Below, piece by piece: positions 26,429 through 36,078 of a stretch of DNA of 64,000 bases. The translations under genes were made by a program, and so were the position numbers. Origin of the DNA: an uncultured Coriobacteriales bacterium (lineage in GTDB: Bacteria; Actinomycetota; Coriobacteriia; Coriobacteriales; UMGS124); the NCBI GenBank assembly GCA_902464015.1, contig CABQHM010000003.1, positions 1 through 64,000 on the forward strand. The letters are read 5' to 3'. Numbering within the stretch: position 1 is the first letter of the stretch; the number at the start of each line of letters is the position of its first letter. Under the pieces are notes generated by a model that saw nothing but the letters and a program-made list of their open reading frames with translations, had not been told where the DNA came from and did not search any database.

Positions 26429-26718
26429 TGCTTCGCGTGTCGCTGCTGTGGCTTGGGGGCTGTTCGGTGTTTCCCGTGCGGTTGTGGGGGCGGGGCGCTA
26501 CCTGTGTCTGTATTCAGATGTCTTCCACGTAGATTTCGTCCAGCCGCAGGTCTGTTTTTGCGTGCGATGGCCCCTGCATGCCATCTAAAGTCGGAGTGGG
26601 TACAATAGGTGCTGGTCGGTTTATGTAGTGCCTGCTTGAAAAGGTGGCTGTCATGATGTGGGAATACACGCGGTTTCCTGACGAGATCTCTATTCTCGAT
26701 TGATGCGGAGCGTGCGAT

Positions 26719-27621
26719 ATGGCCGACGAGAACCAGCCCATCACGATCTGCGGAACCCCCGACGAGGCGGGGCGGGCCCTTGTTGCACGCGTCGATTCTC
26801 TCGGTGCGCAGCTCATGAGCCTGGAGTTTGGTGGGCGCGAGTACCTGTGGCAAGGTGACGAGCGCTGGTGGCCGCGCCGGGCACCTGTGCTCTTTCCCAT
26901 CGTCGGCAGCCTGCGGCCGGGCACGGTGAGCGCCGAAGGCCCCCTCTCCATGGGCAGGCACGGCGTAGCGCGTATGCGGGAGTTTCGCGTGGCAGACGTG
27001 CACGAGCATGCGGTAACGTTCGAGCTTCGCTCGGACGAGCAGACGCGCGCTGCCTTTCCGTATGACTTTTGCCTGCGTATGACCTATGCCGTGGAGGGAC
27101 CCTCCATGCTGCGTCAAACATTCGAGGTGGAAAACACCGGCAACGCTGTGCTACCGTTCACGTTGGGTGGCCACCCTGCGTTCAACGTGCCGCTGTGCGA
27201 GGGCGAGTGCTTCGAAGACTATGAGCTGCGTTTTGCCAAGCCATGGATCGCCTCGTCGGCGGCGATGGTGGATGGGGGACTTTGGGACTTCTCCCATCGC
27301 GTGCCCGTGCTCAATAATGCTAGCCGTTTGCCGCTCAGCCATCACCTTTTCGACGTGGACACGCTGCTGCTCGAGCGTGTGCCCGAAAGCCGCGTGGAGC
27401 TCGCTGGTCCACAAGGCCATGGCGTGCGCGTTGCGTTTGGGGACTTTCCCTACCTGGGCCTTTGGTCGGCAGCGGGTGACGCGCCCTTTGTGGCAATCGA
27501 ACCTTGGCGCGGGTGCTCCACGGCGCTCGACGAGGGGGCCTTGTTTGAAGACAAGCGCGCCATGACGCTCCTTGCTCCGGGACAGGTCGATGCCTGCTCG
27601 TTCACGATCGAGGTGTTCTAA
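26719..27621 (+). CDS. Aldose 1-epimerase family protein (LacX-like)
   Basis: A 300-residue cytoplasmic galactose mutarotase-like beta-sandwich protein. The family signature is clear: GREYLWQGDERWWPRRAPVL FPIVGSLRPG, the catalytic histidine in TLGGHPAFNVP, and the catalytic glutamate in FVAIEPWRG. Such enzymes equilibrate alpha and beta anomers of hexoses or related sugar derivatives. It is followed after 5 bases by the YigZ gene, probably in one operon. Confidence 0.9.
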   Translation: MADENQPITICGTPDEAGRALVARVDSLGAQLMSLEFGGREYLWQGDERWWPRRAPVLFPIVGSLRPGTVSAEGPLSMGRHGVARMREFRVADVHEHAVTFELRSDEQTRAAFPYDFCLRMTYAVEGPSMLRQTFEVENTGNAVLPFTLGGHPAFNVPLCEGECFEDYELRFAKPWIASSAAMVDGGLWDFSHRVPVLNNASRLPLSHHLFDVDTLLLERVPESRVELAGPQGHGVRVAFGDFPYLGLWSAAGDAPFVAIEPWRGCSTALDEGALFEDKRAMTLLAPGQVDACSFTIEVF

Positions 27622-27626
27622 CGACC

Positions 27627-28244
27627 ATGGGTGCCTACACCACCATTGCCGGCCGTGTGACAGCCGAGCTTGAAGAGAAGGCAAGCCGTTTCATCGCCAC
27701 CCTCGACCATGTTGAGAACGAGCAGGAGGCGCTTGCCCTCATCGCCGAGATTCGCAAGGCGAACCCCCTGGCCAGGCATAATGTGTATGCTTGGGTATTG
27801 CGTTCGGGCGGGGAGCGCCGAAGCGACGACGGCGAGCCGCAGGGCACCTCGGGCCCGCCCGTGCTCGACGTGCTGCGCGGAAGTGGCCTGCAGGATGTGT
27901 GCTGCGTGGTGACGCGCTATTTCGGCGGCACGCTTTTAGGCACGGGTGGTCTTGTGCGCGCCTATTCAGGCGCTGCCCGTTTGGCCGTGGAAGCGGCCGA
28001 GCTCGTAAGCGTGTCTCGCTGCGTCGACATCTGCGTGCATGTCGAATACCCGCGCTACGAGCGCGTCGCCCGCCTGGCCTCCGACTGCGGTGCCAAGACG
28101 CTTGACACGCGCTTCACCCACGAGGTCGAGATCGACCTGCGCATGCTCGACGGTACCCAGCAGCCCCTTCTCGACGCCCTGCGCGAACTCACTCGTGGAG
28201 CCTGCACGCCTGCCGTCACCGACCCCTTCGACGCGGTGTTTTAG
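27627..28244 (+). CDS. yigZ: YigZ/IMPACT family protein
   Basis: A 205-residue member of the UPF0029 (IMPACT N-terminal) family with its C-terminal EF-G-like domain. The signature RHNVYAWVLRSGGERRSDDG EPQGTSGPPVLDVLRGSGLQ and YFGGTLLGTGGLVRAYSGAA is well kept. Relatives bind ribosome-associated or regulatory factors; the bacterial role is not well defined. ATG 27627 lies 5 bases after the epimerase stop. Confidence 0.92.
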   Translation: MGAYTTIAGRVTAELEEKASRFIATLDHVENEQEALALIAEIRKANPLARHNVYAWVLRSGGERRSDDGEPQGTSGPPVLDVLRGSGLQDVCCVVTRYFGGTLLGTGGLVRAYSGAARLAVEAAELVSVSRCVDICVHVEYPRYERVARLASDCGAKTLDTRFTHEVEIDLRMLDGTQQPLLDALRELTRGACTPAVTDPFDAVF

Positions 28245-28285
28245 GGAAGAGCATCGCCTTGCGCAGGGACGAGGTGACGAAAAGT

Positions 28286-28423
28286 CCCAAAAGTATGCGT
28301 TATATTGCTTTTTGGTATGGCAAGGTGAAAATCAATAATCTATCTACCTGCGGTGATGCTATCCGACAAACAGCCCCACAGCTTTTGGCGACGGTATAAC
28401 GCATACTTTTGGCGTTTTTGGGA
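28286..28423. repeat. ATCTACCTG-core palindromic element, subfamily A, copy 1
   Basis: About 138 bp. Left end CCCAAAAGTATGCGTTATA, right end TATAACGCATACTTTTGG (inverted), with CCCAAAA/TTTTTGGG extending the arms. Core TATCTACCTGCGG at 28341-28353, forward orientation. It follows the YigZ gene and precedes the truncated nucleoside hydrolase. Confidence 0.85.
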
Positions 28424-28598
28424 TATGGGCTGGGGCAAGGTGGCGGACGGTCATTTGGATGCCACTGCCGCTGCCTCTCGCCGACACGGTGTCCAGGGCG
28501 ACCTGCTGCATTTCTGCAGTTGCAGCAATTTGTCGGCTTCCCATAGATGGGTTCTCTTTGGGAAAACGCGAGGTGTGTTGCCGTTTTTAAGGTGTCTG

Positions 28599-28991
28599 CT
28601 ACACTGCCAGCGTGCCGGGACGCAGGGTCTCGGCGGCGGCCAGGTCGGTGGTAGCGCCAAGTGACAGCAGGCATGCGTTGCTGCCCGAGGACTTGGCGAT
28701 GAGGCGCGCGGCGGCGCTGGGCTCGCGGTCGTCCGTGCTGGGCATGCCGTAGCGAGGGACGTCGGCACCGCGCAGAATGGGCACATCGTCGAGCAGGGGG
28801 TGCAGCGCGTGGGCGAGCACGTGCGTGGCGCGGTTCGTCAGCTCGGTGGATGCGTTGCCATGTGTGGTGCAGATGGCACGCACGCAAACGCGGCCCTGGC
28901 ATCCTAGCAGATAGAGCAGGGCCAGGCCGTCGTCTATCTCGCCAGCGGGAATGCCGAGCGTGTTGTCGGTTGCGATGACGATGTCTTTCAT
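28599..28991 (-). pseudogene. Truncated inosine-uridine-preferring nucleoside hydrolase
   Basis: The minus frame encodes 130 residues matching the N-terminal part of a nucleoside hydrolase: KDIVIATDNTLGIPAGEIDD GLALLYLLG keeps the aspartate cluster (DxDxxxDD form, here altered to TDNTLG...EIDD), followed by CVRAICTTHGN and VPILRGADVP. The family is about 310 residues, so over half is missing, including the second metal aspartate and the catalytic histidine. The frame stops at LAV shortly before repeat copy 1. Probably a relic. Confidence 0.7.
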
Positions 28992-29170
28992 GACGAATCC
29001 TCCAGGGAAAGGCGGGCGTCTCGGGTCAATGGTACACCGATGGTGGCGCGGCTTCGCGCGGCATGCATGCAGGCGGCGTTTTTATGCCCGCCCCTGCCAT
29101 TCCCGAGCGGCAAATGTTGTACCATGACGTGCGGTTTTAAGACGTTTGCGACGCGTAAGGAGTGAATGCC

Positions 29171-29689
29171 ATGGCAGATGCCACCGAGAACGCCGGCGCC
29201 CTGCTCGACGGCCCCGACCCCTCCAAGGTCAACCCGTTCCACATTATTGCGATCGGTGGGGAGAAGGCCGACCTCAAGGCGGTGCGCGAGGCCATCGGCA
29301 TCAACCAGATCGATCTGGCCAACATGCTCGATGTGACCGTGCGCACCATCAAACGCTGGGAGCAGATCGGTTGGGAGGAACCGCCGGATTACGTGTGGGA
29401 GCAGCTCCAGGAGCTCGTTGTCGACCATGAGCGTCGCGTGGCTGAGCTTGTGGAAGGCACGGTTGCCCAGGCTGCCGCCCATGCTGCCGAGCGCCGCGCC
29501 GCAGGTCGCGACCCCTGGATCGTGGAGATCCCCTACTACAAGAACCAGGACCACTACGAGCAGTTCCCGCATCGCAAGCGCAGCCAGCACGCCTGGGGCA
29601 ACGCCATCTCGCGCCGTGCCGCAGACATCCTGCGCCTGCGCGGCTACACGGTGTACTTCTACTACCCCTCAGCTGACGAGGGCAAATAA
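29171..29689 (+). CDS. XRE-type helix-turn-helix protein
   Basis: A 172-residue protein. ATG 29171 is preferred over GTG 29162 because AAGGAG lies about 8 bases upstream. The helix-turn-helix is at about residues 32-60 (DLKAVREAIGINQIDLANML, DVTVRTIKRWEQIG). The remainder is charged and helical, and ends with an unrecognised segment (PYYKNQDHYEQFPHRKRSQH, ISRRAADILRLRGYTVYFYY). Function beyond DNA binding is unknown. It is followed by a strong terminator and lies between repeat copies 1 and 2. Confidence 0.8.
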   Translation: MADATENAGALLDGPDPSKVNPFHIIAIGGEKADLKAVREAIGINQIDLANMLDVTVRTIKRWEQIGWEEPPDYVWEQLQELVVDHERRVAELVEGTVAQAAAHAAERRAAGRDPWIVEIPYYKNQDHYEQFPHRKRSQHAWGNAISRRAADILRLRGYTVYFYYPSADEGK

Positions 29690-29724
29690 CGTAGCCCAAC
29701 CGACAACGATTGCGATGGCAGCAC

Positions 29725-29773
29725 GCGCCGGCCGCGTCCCCGGAGACACCCGGGGCGCGGCCGGCGCTTTTTT
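29725..29773 (+). terminator. Rho-independent terminator of the XRE gene
   Basis: GCGCCGGCCGCG (29725-29736) pairs with CGCGGCCGGCGC (29756-29767), with CCCCGG/CCGGGG inside, followed by TTTTTT (29768-29773). Confidence 0.9.
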
Positions 29774-29827
29774 GGGCGGATTGGGCCGCCAGCGAGCCAG
29801 TGCGGACCGCCTGGGGATGCGCTGTGT

Positions 29828-29980
29828 CCCAAAAGTCGCAAAAGTATGCGTAATAACTTGCCTGCCATGCCGCACCGAAAATGGGCGTTTGCATTTCCGC
29901 AGGTAGATGCTTTGCTCATTTTGACCGTGGCCCCGTCTTCAGTCTCTCGGGGAGTTATAACGCATACTTTTCGCGTTTTC
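29828..29980. repeat. ATCTACCTG-core palindromic element, subfamily A, copy 2
   Basis: Left end CAAAAGTATGCGTAATA (29839-29855), right end GTTATAACGCATACTTTT (29954-29971), core in reverse orientation, CAGGTAGATG at 29900-29909. With copy 1 it brackets the nucleoside hydrolase relic and the XRE gene. Confidence 0.85.
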
Positions 29981-30176
29981 GCGTCAGGGGAGTACGCAAG
30001 GGGCATCAGAGAAGCATACAAGGGGCGGGAAACGCATGGCGAGGGGCGCGTTGCAATGGGACATGTGGCGCGGTGCGACGGGGCGCTTCGGGCCGCAGGG
30101 TGCTGGGTGCGCGGGCGGGCGCGTGAGAACATGGGAGACAACAGGGAATCCGACTGCGAGGTGAAGGGATCTGACC

Positions 30177-31265
30177 ATGGGCTTCCTCGACAAGCTGTTT
30201 GAGAAAAAGTGCTGTGACATATGCGGCGGCGAGATTGGCCTCATGGGGAACCGCAAGCTCGCCGACGGCAACCTGTGCAAGGAGTGCGCCGCCAAACTGT
30301 CCCCGCTTTTTGACGAGCGCCGACAGAGCACGGTGGAGCAGATTCGCGAGCAGCTCCTTTACCGCGCGGAGAACGAGGGTCGCGTGGCCGCGTTCAACCC
30401 CACCCGTACGCTGGGCGCCCGCACAAAGGTGCTCATCGATGACAACGCGGGGGCCATCATTGTGACGGCCTCCTCTCGCTGGCGCGACGTGAATCCCGAC
30501 GTGATTGCATTCGACCAGGTTACAGGCTGTGCTGCGGAGGTTCGCGAGTTCAAGACCGAGCTGCGCGAGAAGAAGCCCGACGGCACCACGGCGCGCTACG
30601 ATCCACCGCGCTACGAGATCGAGTACGACGTGTGGGTCGTCGTGAACGTCAACAGCCCCTACTTCGACGAGATCGCCTTCAAGACCAACGACGCGCGCCT
30701 TGAGAGTCGTGTCTGCGACGCCTACCGTGCGGCCGTGCGCGAGGCCGACGGCATCCGCGACGCGCTTGCCAGCATTTGGGAAGACGCCCATGAGGGGCTC
30801 GACGCAAGCGGCGTGTTTGGCATGCGCCTGGCCGATCTCGATGCCGAGCGTCGCAACGAGGTAGCGGCCAATGCCGCAATGAGGATGGCGACCGCCGCGC
30901 GGGTCGCGCCTGGCGTTCCCGGGTCTTGCCCGCCGATGCCGCCTCAGGGTGGGTATGCAGGCATTCCCATGCCGCCCCAGGGCGTGGGTTACGTGGCTGG
31001 TGCGGTGAATCCAGGCTATCCGGTGGCCGCTTCTGTGCCGCTCCAGGGTGCAGACCGCATGCCCGTGTCCGGCGGCTATGCTGCCCCAGCGCCCCAGGCA
31101 GCTGCCTCTGCACCCAGGTCCGGCGGCCGCAGCGCGGTGCCGCCCCAGCCTCAGGTTCCTGGGCGCGTACCCGGCGCAGCCGAGGGTGCCGCGTGGTTCT
31201 GCCCGGCGTGTGGGGCGCGCTGCACGGAGAGGTTCTGCCCCTCCTGCGGCCACGAGAGGCCGTAA
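30177..31265 (+). CDS. Zinc-ribbon protein with DUF4428 domain
   Basis: A 362-residue cytoplasmic protein. An N-terminal DUF4428 zinc ribbon (CCDICGGEIGLMGNRKLADG NLCKEC) is followed by a beta-rich domain with a WRDVNPDVIAFDQVTGC segment, as in short Firmicutes DUF4428 proteins. A Pro/Gly/Ala-rich linker (PPMPPQGGYAGIPMPPQGVG) leads to a second, C-terminal ribbon (FCPACGARCTERFCPSCGHE). The function is unknown; double zinc ribbons with a flexible linker often mediate protein contacts. It stands alone before a terminator. Confidence 0.8.
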   Translation: MGFLDKLFEKKCCDICGGEIGLMGNRKLADGNLCKECAAKLSPLFDERRQSTVEQIREQLLYRAENEGRVAAFNPTRTLGARTKVLIDDNAGAIIVTASSRWRDVNPDVIAFDQVTGCAAEVREFKTELREKKPDGTTARYDPPRYEIEYDVWVVVNVNSPYFDEIAFKTNDARLESRVCDAYRAAVREADGIRDALASIWEDAHEGLDASGVFGMRLADLDAERRNEVAANAAMRMATAARVAPGVPGSCPPMPPQGGYAGIPMPPQGVGYVAGAVNPGYPVAASVPLQGADRMPVSGGYAAPAPQAAASAPRSGGRSAVPPQPQVPGRVPGAAEGAAWFCPACGARCTERFCPSCGHERP

Positions 31266-31437
31266 CGGCCAAGTAATGGCCAGGCGGTGGTAAGCCCAAC
31301 CGGCCTCATCGAAAGTGTTTACTGCCTGCGGTGCTGCAATGGTGAGGCACCGCACGACTCGCTTGTTCATCGGTTTCTCAGAAGTACCGCGGGCGGCGGC
31401 AGGCAAACTGCCTGGCCTGCCGCCCGCACAACAAAGC

Positions 31438-31480
31438 CCGCGCGGGAAGCGGCCAACCGGTCCTTCCCGCGCGGTCTTTT
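31438..31480 (+). terminator. Rho-independent terminator after the zinc-ribbon gene
   Basis: CCGCGCGGGAAG (31438-31449) pairs with CTTCCCGCGCGG (31463-31474), followed by TCTTTTTG. The stretch from here to 31785 holds no recognised gene. Confidence 0.9.
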
Positions 31481-31785
31481 TGCTGGCGGAGCGTTGTCTG
31501 CGATTGCGCAGGTGGAAGAGACGTTCTTGCCTGTGTCGTGCGTCTACAGATGGGTGCAAGGCTCGCGCCTGGGCGGTTTTGGGTCTCCCGAGGGACCGTC
31601 CAATCATGCACCCCTTCGTCAAGAGGTGAATAAGGATAGGCCCCTTAGAGCGTGTCTTGAACCGCGTAATGGGTCGACAGTCTTCAATCCTGCTGGTTTG
31701 TGTAACCCCGTGTTTGCTTCACGCCTGCGCCCAAGCCTTTGGGCATCGCGTCGAGGGTCGCCTTGCATCCGTGGCGTTTTGCCTG

Positions 31786-32403
31786 CTAGTGCTTGAGGTT
31801 CGGCACGATGCTGCCATCGGCCACGGCGTTTACCGCCAGGCGCAGGATGGAGTCGTAGCCGGTCTTGGCCAGAATCTCGGAGACATGCCTTTTCACGGTG
31901 CCTTCCGACAGGCACAGTTCGGCGGCAATCTCCTTGCGGCTCTTTGCCTCGCACACGAGACGCAGGATGTCCATCTCCGTCTCGTTGAGGGAGTCGATGC
32001 CGGTGGGAGTCGCGCCTGCCCCGCGCGGGAAGGTCGCATAGCCCTCGCAGGTTGCACGCATGACGCCCAGCAGCTCGGCTGTGCCGATGTTCTTATAGAC
32101 GAAGCTGTCGGCGCCCGCGGCGCGTGCCTGCTCGGCGAAGGTTACCTCTGGCAGGCCGGTCATCACCACAACGCGCACGCTGGGCAGGGCCTCCTTGATG
32201 GCGCGCGTGGCTGTGATGCCGCTGCGGCCGCCCTGCGTGCACACGTCCATAAGGACGAGGTCGGCGCTTTGGCGACGCACCAGGTCGAGCGCCTGCTCGG
32301 CGTCGGGCGTTTTGCCCACTACCTGCATGTCGTCTTGGGCGTCGATGGCAAGCGCAAGGGAGTCGCGCAGCATCGCTTGGTCTTCGACGATAACAACCCT
32401 CAT
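31786..32403 (-). CDS. NarL/FixJ-type response regulator
   Basis: A 205-residue two-component response regulator. The receiver domain has the acidic pair E7-D8 (VVIVEDQAML), phospho-acceptor D53 (LVLMDVC), and a signalling threonine and lysine (VVMTGLP, FVYKN). A LuxR-type DNA-binding domain ends it (LNETEMDILRLVCEAKSRKE, LSEGTVKRHVSEILAKTGYD). ATG 32403 has GAGGT upstream. It is the last gene of the sensor operon running from 35803 to 31786, and would act as output of the kinase at 32415. Confidence 0.93.
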   Translation of the reverse strand: MRVVIVEDQAMLRDSLALAIDAQDDMQVVGKTPDAEQALDLVRRQSADLVLMDVCTQGGRSGITATRAIKEALPSVRVVVMTGLPEVTFAEQARAAGADSFVYKNIGTAELLGVMRATCEGYATFPRGAGATPTGIDSLNETEMDILRLVCEAKSRKEIAAELCLSEGTVKRHVSEILAKTGYDSILRLAVNAVADGSIVPNLKH

Positions 32404-32414
32404 TGCGGTACCTC

Positions 32415-33980
32415 TCAAATCTCGTGCGTATCGTTTGCCCCGTAGGGGCTGTCGTCTGCTATGTCGTTCACCGTGTCGCCGCCGCCATTGCCGGCCACGA
32501 CGGGCGCGCTTACGCGAACCATGAACGGCGGGCCCGCCTCGACCTCGAACGTCGCGCCCAACGCCTCACACGCCGCGCGCATGCCCGTGAGACCTCCGCC
32601 TGGCACGATGTCTTTCGTGCACGGTGCGCCGTCATTTGACACAGCAAGGATATACCAGACGCATCGCTTTGGGGCAACAGGGTTTTGGTCGGCCGCATCG
32701 CGTGCTACCTGGTCTGTTTGCACGTTGTCGTCGTGCGAGCCGAAAGCTACCCACACGTGGTGGGCACGCGCATGGCGCACCGCGTTGGTGGCGCACTCGC
32801 GGACCACCTGGGTGAAGAGGCCGGCCACGGCGGGGTCGTCGGGCAGCTCGCCTTGGGTGTGGACCTCGACGCCTACGAGCGAGAACGCCTCAACCACCGC
32901 CGCGAGCTCAGTGGCGGCATCGGGTCCCTTCGCCGCGTGCAGTTCCTCCGAGATGCCCTCGATGAGCTGTGCTACCTGCTCGAACGCTTGGTTGTCGGCT
33001 CCGTCTTCCAGATAGCGGTGAAGGATTGAGAGGCGCTGCCCAATCACGTCGTGCACCTTGGAGCGCATGACGGTGAAGGCCTCGTTGCGCGCGACCTCGT
33101 GGACGTCGGCGAGTGAGGCGCGCAGCTCGATACCCGCCTGCGCAAGAGCGTTGGCAGCCTGTTCGAGCTGGTCGGAGGCGCGTGCCTGCTCGGTGATGTC
33201 GAGGGCGACGATCCAGCGGCAGGGTTGCCCGTGCAGCTTGAGCGAGCCAAACTGGAACAGGCAGGTCTTGTCCGGTCCCGCCTGCAGGCGAAGACCCTCG
33301 GCAAGCACGGCGTCGCCGCCTTCGCCTCGTTGCGCGCGCTCCCTCAGGTTGCGCCCGATTCCACTCAGGTCTGCCAGGTCGCAGGGCAGTCCCAGCGCCG
33401 ACAGACACGACCTCATGGTGTCGTTCGTGAAGAGCACGCGTCCGTCGACTCCCGTGCATAGCACGCCCACCGGCAGCGTGTGCACGGCCTGTGCCATGGT
33501 GTCGCGCGCCGGCGTGGCGTCCCTCAGGAGCCTGTCGTTGACGAGGGCGCAGGCAGCGTGGCTTGCAAACACTGCCGCGTCGATCGTCACAGCCCATCCC
33601 CACCACACACCGAGGGCGTCCAGAGCGAACGGAAGCATGCAGCAGGCGCACACCGACTCGACGATGAACCGCAGGCGATGGTGGGGTATGCGGACGAACA
33701 GATATATGCCAAAGGCAAGCACGCCGAAATACGTCACCCAGGCGAGCGCCCTCATCGGCTGCTCGAGCCCGGGGGGAAAGCCCTGCATGACGCTGCGGGC
33801 CGCGCAAAAGCCCAGGAACGCATGGCCGATGAGGCCGCACTCGTACACGACCGCCACGCGCGGCGTGACGCGCCAGCATATGAGGCGAGACACGTGCAGA
33901 GTCTGGGCCATGGCGATGAGGAAGAAGACTGCCTCAAGCGCAAGGGCAGCAGCGGGGTGCAGCAGCACGTCGAAGGACAT
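32415..33980 (-). CDS. Membrane sensor histidine kinase, NarX/DegS class
   Basis: A 521-residue kinase. Hydrophobic helices fill residues 5-150, followed by a PAS-like domain (VLCTGVDGRVLFTNDTMRSC). The phospho-acceptor box SKVHDVIGQRLSILHRYL contains His310 and is of the HisKA_3 type. The ATPase domain follows with the N-box ECATNAVRHARAHHVWV and the G-box GGGLTGMRAACEALGA. It pairs with the NarL-type regulator 11 bases downstream. Its start overlaps the stop of the upstream 7TM protein (TAATG). Confidence 0.9.
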   Translation of the reverse strand: MSFDVLLHPAAALALEAVFFLIAMAQTLHVSRLICWRVTPRVAVVYECGLIGHAFLGFCAARSVMQGFPPGLEQPMRALAWVTYFGVLAFGIYLFVRIPHHRLRFIVESVCACCMLPFALDALGVWWGWAVTIDAAVFASHAACALVNDRLLRDATPARDTMAQAVHTLPVGVLCTGVDGRVLFTNDTMRSCLSALGLPCDLADLSGIGRNLRERAQRGEGGDAVLAEGLRLQAGPDKTCLFQFGSLKLHGQPCRWIVALDITEQARASDQLEQAANALAQAGIELRASLADVHEVARNEAFTVMRSKVHDVIGQRLSILHRYLEDGADNQAFEQVAQLIEGISEELHAAKGPDAATELAAVVEAFSLVGVEVHTQGELPDDPAVAGLFTQVVRECATNAVRHARAHHVWVAFGSHDDNVQTDQVARDAADQNPVAPKRCVWYILAVSNDGAPCTKDIVPGGGLTGMRAACEALGATFEVEAGPPFMVRVSAPVVAGNGGGDTVNDIADDSPYGANDTHEI

Positions 33981-35803
33981 TACGGCAGCCTCCTCTCAAG
34001 GAGGATGATTGCGTTGAGGGAGTCGTCCTCGCTGGTCACCTCGGCGCTCAGCACGCACGGCGCGGCCTCCCGCAGGGAGCGGGCAAGCTCATCAGGGTCG
34101 AAGGCCTGGCTGCGGGCACGCCCTTCCTCGCTCATCTCAAGCGACACGCGAACCTCGATGGCCGCCCCCGAGGGGGCTTCTCCGATTACAAAGAGCGCCG
34201 AGGCCTCGCTGCGTGCCGCGCAGGCCATGGCGCATGCATGCAGACAGTCGAAAAGGGTGCTCGCCACAGGGGCGCTCACGGGACGCTCGAGGTTGGTCAT
34301 GCACAGGCACGGCACGCCCGCTGCCCGCAGGTCGGCGCCGAGCTCGGCCGCCATAAGCCCGAGGGCCTCGGTGCTCAGGGGCCGGCCTTCCTGCTCACCC
34401 AGGACGAGGGCACCCTTGCGCTTGCAGTAGGCGAGGAGCACCCGCAGCTGCGCCAGCAGCGACGTGCGGTGCAGCCCCTCGGGGGAGAGCGGGCTGGCCG
34501 AGCCGCCTGCGTCGCCGCACTCCCTCAGCATGTCGAGAAGCCCGCCCATGTGGACGAGGGCGTTTGCCAGGCTGCGCTCGACCTCGTCGGCCAGGGCGCC
34601 CTCTGCCTGCTGGGCATGAAGGCGCCGCTGCACTGTGAGGTTGCGTTCGAGCAGCTCGTTGTAGGACGCGAGCTCGCTTTTGCGTTGTTCTAGCTGACGG
34701 TTGCGCATATCGGCGTCGCTGACGTCGGCTGAGAACAGCGCCACGCCGCCCGACAGCCGATAGGCGGCGAACACACGATGGGGGCAGTCGTTGACGCGAA
34801 ACACCGTTTGTTGGGTCTGCGTGCGTTGCGCGAAGCGCACCACCTCTTGCTGCACCGAGGGGGGCAGGGGCAGCGCCGCGTCGGTCGCAAAGGCCACACG
34901 TCCGTCGCGTCCGAGCACCTTGAGGTCGAGCGGCAGGCGTCGGAAGGCCTCACTGTAGTCGCGATACGAGGGGAAAAGGCCTGTGGCCAGGCATGTTTCG
35001 AACGCGACGAGAGCCACGATGGAGTACACGAGCGCGAGGTTGGTGGCGCGAACGGCCTCGACTTCAAGAATATAGAGCGCACAGTAGATGAACCCTACGC
35101 CTAGGACGGCCCCCACAAGGGGAAGCAACCTGCGCAGGCGGCGACTGCCTGCCAGGTAGGCAACGACGAAGAAGGTGATGACTTTGCCTGCGGTCCACAC
35201 CATAACGGCCCAGTACCCGGGGCCATATGTGTAGTTGCTCGACCACTTTGGGTCGGCAAGGTCGAACTGGAATACCTGGAAATGAAGGCTGTTGGTGAGC
35301 ACGGTCAGGATGAGGGCCGCATCGACGGCAATCACACAGCGGCGAAGCATGCGTGTGGCGGGCGTGGCGTCGAGCGCGGCGGCGCGAATGATGCTGAAGA
35401 GTCCCAGCGAGGGCACGCTGAGCATGGGGATGTAGTAGCAATACCACATGAAACTCGCGGCCTCGGGGCTGTTCGTGTCGTATTTCACCAGTACCAACAA
35501 GATCCAGGCTGCAAGGAGCCCGGCGGCTATGCACAGGTTGCGTGCGATGGCGGCGTCTGAGCAACGGCGACGCACCCAAGGTGCCCATGCGGCCAGCGCT
35601 GCCCCCACGCCAATCGAGAGTATGGCGCGATACCAGCTGCGTACTGAGGGAATCCCCACATTCGCCGGTGCGGCGGCCGAAAACGCCTGGATGAGCGCGA
35701 TGCCGGCTATGATTACCAGCGCAAATGCCATGCCGATGGCCCCCGCGTGGTTTGCATGCGTGCCGAGGGCGTCTTGACGCGGCTCTTTGTTTTTCCCGGT
35801 CAT
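33980..35803 (-). CDS. 7TM sensor-like protein upstream of the two-component pair
   Basis: A 607-residue protein with a good Shine-Dalgarno (GGAGGGGG) before ATG 35803. Seven or more hydrophobic helices (residues 20-275) resemble the 7TM region found in some sensor kinases. A PAS-like segment (LKVLGRDGRVAFATDAALPL) and a coiled coil (NRQLEQRKSELASYNELLER) follow. The last 200 residues keep the shape of a kinase domain, but no H-box, N-box or G-box is evident. It may be a partner that feeds a signal into the adjacent kinase rather than a kinase itself. Coupled by TAATG overlap. Confidence 0.75.
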   Translation of the reverse strand: MTGKNKEPRQDALGTHANHAGAIGMAFALVIIAGIALIQAFSAAAPANVGIPSVRSWYRAILSIGVGAALAAWAPWVRRRCSDAAIARNLCIAAGLLAAWILLVLVKYDTNSPEAASFMWYCYYIPMLSVPSLGLFSIIRAAALDATPATRMLRRCVIAVDAALILTVLTNSLHFQVFQFDLADPKWSSNYTYGPGYWAVMVWTAGKVITFFVVAYLAGSRRLRRLLPLVGAVLGVGFIYCALYILEVEAVRATNLALVYSIVALVAFETCLATGLFPSYRDYSEAFRRLPLDLKVLGRDGRVAFATDAALPLPPSVQQEVVRFAQRTQTQQTVFRVNDCPHRVFAAYRLSGGVALFSADVSDADMRNRQLEQRKSELASYNELLERNLTVQRRLHAQQAEGALADEVERSLANALVHMGGLLDMLRECGDAGGSASPLSPEGLHRTSLLAQLRVLLAYCKRKGALVLGEQEGRPLSTEALGLMAAELGADLRAAGVPCLCMTNLERPVSAPVASTLFDCLHACAMACAARSEASALFVIGEAPSGAAIEVRVSLEMSEEGRARSQAFDPDELARSLREAAPCVLSAEVTSEDDSLNAIILLERRLP

Positions 35804-36078
35804 CGGCCCCCTCCGGATTGTACGGCGAATTCGCTCGCCTGCTTTGCGGTGTGCGGCGGTGCCGAGCCGCCTTGCGTGTCGAGGTAATCGTACAAGAAGT
35901 GAAGCCGCGCGGTCGAGTGGGCAGGGGTTTTATGGGACACAAGGTGCTGTTTGCACAAGGGGGTGTGCCGTACTATGACTATGGAAGCAAGGCGCCCGCG
36001 ACGAGGTCGGGACGTGAGCCGCTGCGGAGGTCCGCGCGGCAGCTGCGTCAAAGCGCCGCAGCAAACAAGGAGGCCACC

